Below, in pieces: positions 61,795 through 64,000 of a DNA stretch of 64,000 nucleotides. Location of the stretch: assembly GCA_021787035.1 (NCBI GenBank), contig JAJYMM010000052.1:57873-121872 (forward strand), read 5' to 3'. A program made the translations under genes and the position numbers. The notes beneath the pieces are model-generated. The model made no database searches. It was not told where the DNA came from and saw nothing but the letters and a program-made list of their open reading frames with translations. Every line of letters starts with the position of its first letter. Position 1 is the first letter of the stretch. The DNA is from Actinomycetes bacterium (lineage in GTDB: Bacteria; Actinomycetota; Acidimicrobiia; Acidimicrobiales; Palsa-688).

Positions 61795-63666
61795 TTAGCC
61801 GTCGGGGACGAGCTGGAGGTGTGTGCTCAGCCAACGCAGCGTCCGCGCCCAGTGGTCGGCCTGGTGGTCGGCCTCGGCGAGCTGATGGCCCTCGCGGGGG
61901 TAGGTGACCAGCTCGGCCTCGCCACCTAGAGACAGGAGCGTGGCATAAAGCTCGTGGGCCTGCCCCACCGGCACGCAAGTGTCGTTTTGGCCGTGGAGCA
62001 CGAGCGTCGGCGCCACGGGATGGTGCGCCATGTACACGGGCGAGCGTTTGACGTAGAGGTCGCGCGCCTCGGGGTCGTGGGGCGCCCCGCCCATCAAGGT
62101 GTCCCAGAATGGTGGGTTGTTGGCAGTGTGGCGGCAGCTCGCGATGTCGGATATGCCCGCGTGCACCACGGCGGCGGCGATCTCTTCCCCCCTGGTGCAA
62201 GCCGCGACGGCCGATAGGTAGCCCCCGTAGGAGGCGCCCATAATCGCGGGCTTGCCCTGGGGGAGTAGGCCCGTTTGGTAGGCCCAGTAGGCGCCGGCAA
62301 GGACATCGTCTAGCTCGGCTCCCGCGGGGTCGCCGAAGTTCGCTCGAGCGAAGCCCTGCCCGCGGCCAGAGCCGCCACGAGGGTTGGGGAGCAGCACCGA
62401 AAATCCTTCTGCTACCAGTCGGTTGGTGCGCGCTACGTCGAAGCCGTGATGGTAGGAGAGGGTCGGGCCTCCGTGCGCGACCACGACGAGCCCTGCGGCG
62501 CCGGCGTCGGGCACCAATAGGATCCCGTGGACCTCCTGGCACCCGCCACCCTCCCACGACCCCTCCACGACCGACATCGCCGGTGCCGCTCCCTCTCCTT
62601 TGGCCCAGGCTCGCCGCCCGCCGCCTGGGCCGAGCACGACGACCTCGAGGGGGGTCCTCTCGTCCGACCGGCAGGCGAGCGCGACCTCTCCGTCAGCGGA
62701 AAGGGCGAGCGAGGGCCGCCAACGGGAGCCCAGCAGGCCCGCCGCTTCGTAGTGGTGCTCCCTTTTGCCGCCCTTGTCCACGTACCCCCAGCCGGTTCCG
62801 AGGTCCTGCCAACCGGCGTAGAACAGCCTTCCCCCCGTCGTTCCCCTCGCCTCGGCCCAAGCGAGCCAGGTCACGTCGGCTGGGATGTCCTTGATGCGCC
62901 GTTCCAGCTGTCCATCGGGGCTGGTGATCAAGATCTCGCCGGCGACGAGCCCCCGGTCGCTCGCCCATCCCTCGACGAAGGCCACGTTGCCGGTCGCCTG
63001 GTCGACGGCCGGCCACGCGACCTGCCACTGCGGCGAGTACAAGCGCCGGCAGGCCCCCGTTGCGGGATCGAGGCGGCCGACAAAGGCCGAGTACCAAGCC
63101 GCCTCACCGGGTTGGTCGGAGCAGATGCAAACGACCGTCCCGTCTGGAGCGAGCGCTACCTCCCAGATCGACGGCCCCGTCGCGCTGAGGAGGGACGGCC
63201 GCCCCGTCGCCAGCGGGATAGCCCAGAGCGATTGGCGGCCCTCCTTCCCGCGGCTGAACTCGGGGTCGGGCTGCTCGGCGGGCTGACGCCGGCCCGAAGT
63301 GAGCGAGGCCGTATCGGCGCCGGGTTCCGCCACGAGGGCGAGCACAAGCGCACGCGCATCATCCCAGAGCAGCTGTTGCACCGAGCCGAGGAGCTCGCAT
63401 AGAGGCAAGAGCGGCTGGTCGGGTCGGTCCAGCCGGGCGATCGAAAGGCGCGTGCGCCCGCTACTCAGCTCGTTGGCGATCAGGAGCCGCCGCCCGGTGG
63501 CGTCGAGGGATGGCGGGGCAGTCGGGACAGCGCAGTCGAGGCGTTCGGGCTTGCCGGCGAGCCTTCCGGCGAAGACGCCCTCGCCCTCCCCGCCAGCGCG
63601 TACGAAACCGCCCGTCGTGGCGTCGGCCGATAGGAACGGCCACTGAGGCGCAGCCGGCGTAGTCAT
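61795..63666 (-). CDS. S9-family (prolyl oligopeptidase) serine peptidase
   Basis: A 623-residue cytosolic peptidase of the acylaminoacyl/dipeptidyl peptidase type. The N-terminal part is a divergent beta-propeller. The C-terminal alpha/beta hydrolase has the nucleophile Ser479 in GASYGGYLSA, Asp in HGQNDTCVP and His in YPREGHQLAE, plus VVVAHGGPTLSYHHGFD before the nucleophile elbow. It is convergent with the hydroxyproline cluster. Peptidases of this family often cut next to proline, so trimming of Pro/Hyp peptides is possible but unproven. Confidence 0.88.
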   Translation of the reverse strand: MTTPAAPQWPFLSADATTGGFVRAGGEGEGVFAGRLAGKPERLDCAVPTAPPSLDATGRRLLIANELSSGRTRLSIARLDRPDQPLLPLCELLGSVQQLLWDDARALVLALVAEPGADTASLTSGRRQPAEQPDPEFSRGKEGRQSLWAIPLATGRPSLLSATGPSIWEVALAPDGTVVCICSDQPGEAAWYSAFVGRLDPATGACRRLYSPQWQVAWPAVDQATGNVAFVEGWASDRGLVAGEILITSPDGQLERRIKDIPADVTWLAWAEARGTTGGRLFYAGWQDLGTGWGYVDKGGKREHHYEAAGLLGSRWRPSLALSADGEVALACRSDERTPLEVVVLGPGGGRRAWAKGEGAAPAMSVVEGSWEGGGCQEVHGILLVPDAGAAGLVVVAHGGPTLSYHHGFDVARTNRLVAEGFSVLLPNPRGGSGRGQGFARANFGDPAGAELDDVLAGAYWAYQTGLLPQGKPAIMGASYGGYLSAVAACTRGEEIAAAVVHAGISDIASCRHTANNPPFWDTLMGGAPHDPEARDLYVKRSPVYMAHHPVAPTLVLHGQNDTCVPVGQAHELYATLLSLGGEAELVTYPREGHQLAEADHQADHWARTLRWLSTHLQLVPDG

Positions 63667-63891
63667 TTTCTAACTCTGCCAGTACAGCACTGGAGCATCG
63701 ACAGCCGCAAACGGGCCACTTGCACCCTTCGAAAATCGGTCGACTTGTTGCAGCTCGGCTACTAGGATCCTCGACGTGGCCCCCTTCTTCCTCCGCTGAG
63801 CCCATGGGCGCTGGCGGGCGCCCGGGGGACTTACGCAAGACCAAGGCGATTGCCTTTTTCTCGCGCCACGAGAGGAGAGGAGAGGATAACA

Positions 63892-64000
63892 GTGACCGTC
63901 CCGGAGCCGCAGTTGTTGCCGCTCGAAGTCGAGGATCTAACTAAGGCCTTCAAAGTCAAGACCTCGTCGCGCCATCGAGCCAACAGGTCCCGCAGGTCGC
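63892..64000 (+). CDS. Probable ABC transporter ATP-binding protein, N-terminus only (cut by window edge)
   Basis: A GTG at 63892 is preceded by the purine-rich AGGAGAGGAGAGG and opens a frame that runs to the window end (36 codons). Its start PLEVEDLTKAFKVK resembles the first strand of peptide or nickel ABC ATPases (LLEVxDLxKxF). The Walker A motif would be beyond the edge, so the family call is tentative. The 225-nt gap before it (63667-63891) shows no other gene. Confidence 0.45.
   Translation, partial: MTVPEPQLLPLEVEDLTKAFKVKTSSRHRANRSRRS

Noticed and set aside
1..64000. Prophage, transposon or integrated element
   Set aside because: No integrase, transposase, phage structural gene, tRNA-associated direct repeat or sharp composition change was seen.

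Overview
The window is high-GC DNA with dense genes, frequent GTG and TTG starts and many 4-nt ATGA or TGATG gene overlaps. DUF4333 and DUF1707 proteins, a PspC/LiaF-type divergon with a NarL-type two-component system, and sugar ABC transporters without their own ATPase all point to a Gram-positive actinobacterium. I cannot place it below phylum from sequence alone. No tRNA, rRNA, CRISPR array, insertion sequence or prophage was seen.

Left part (1-22.5 kb), mostly housekeeping. It holds gatA (5' end outside the window) and gatB, a DUF4333 lipoprotein, ilvD, a HAD hydrolase, an orphan AbiEi/DUF559 protein, and the ilvBNC operon. Ahead of ilvB lies a transcription attenuator with a 12-residue leader peptide rich in branched-chain residues. 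Then come a GMC oxidoreductase, a DUF1707 protein, a quinone-oxidoreductase-like MDR protein, a nucleoside hydrolase, the PspC/histidine kinase/response regulator divergon, a ketopantoate reductase-like protein, tmk and holB.

Middle and right part (22.5-61.7 kb), a large carbohydrate-utilisation island with three LacI-family regulators. Block 1 (22.6-29.4 kb): a LacI regulator, an RbsABC-type importer, an L-fuconolactonase-like hydrolase, an L-fucose dehydrogenase-like aldo/keto reductase and the L-fucose mutarotase FucU, together the front half of oxidative L-fucose catabolism. Block 2 (29.5-35 kb): aldo/keto reductase, zinc polyol dehydrogenase, LacI regulator and a PfkB kinase fused to a GatZ/KbaZ-family domain. 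Together these could convert D-galactose to galactitol, D-tagatose, tagatose-6-phosphate and fructose-6-phosphate. Block 3 (35-46 kb): a LacI regulator and two CUT1 importers, one followed by a GH3 enzyme. Block 4 (46.2-56.6 kb): an unclassified 833-residue glycosidase-like protein, GH29 and GH95 fucosidase-family enzymes, a GH2 enzyme whose C-terminus is broken by two compensating frameshifts, and an enolase-superfamily sugar-acid dehydratase. None of the glycosidases has a signal peptide, so oligosaccharides are probably imported and then cut inside the cell.

The same strand continues into genes that fit trans-4-hydroxy-L-proline catabolism (56.7-61.7 kb): a DapA-family enzyme, a two-cysteine proline racemase/hydroxyproline epimerase, and a 1044-residue protein joining in one chain the three subunits normally separate in HcnABC/hydroxyproline dehydrogenases. 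An S9 prolyl-oligopeptidase-family peptidase lies next to it. Fucosidases, galactosidase, oxidative fucose and galactose routes and hydroxyproline catabolism together suggest a locus for fucosylated, hydroxyproline-rich plant cell-wall glycoproteins or related glycans. This is inference from gene content. The right edge cuts the start of a probable ABC-transporter ATPase gene.
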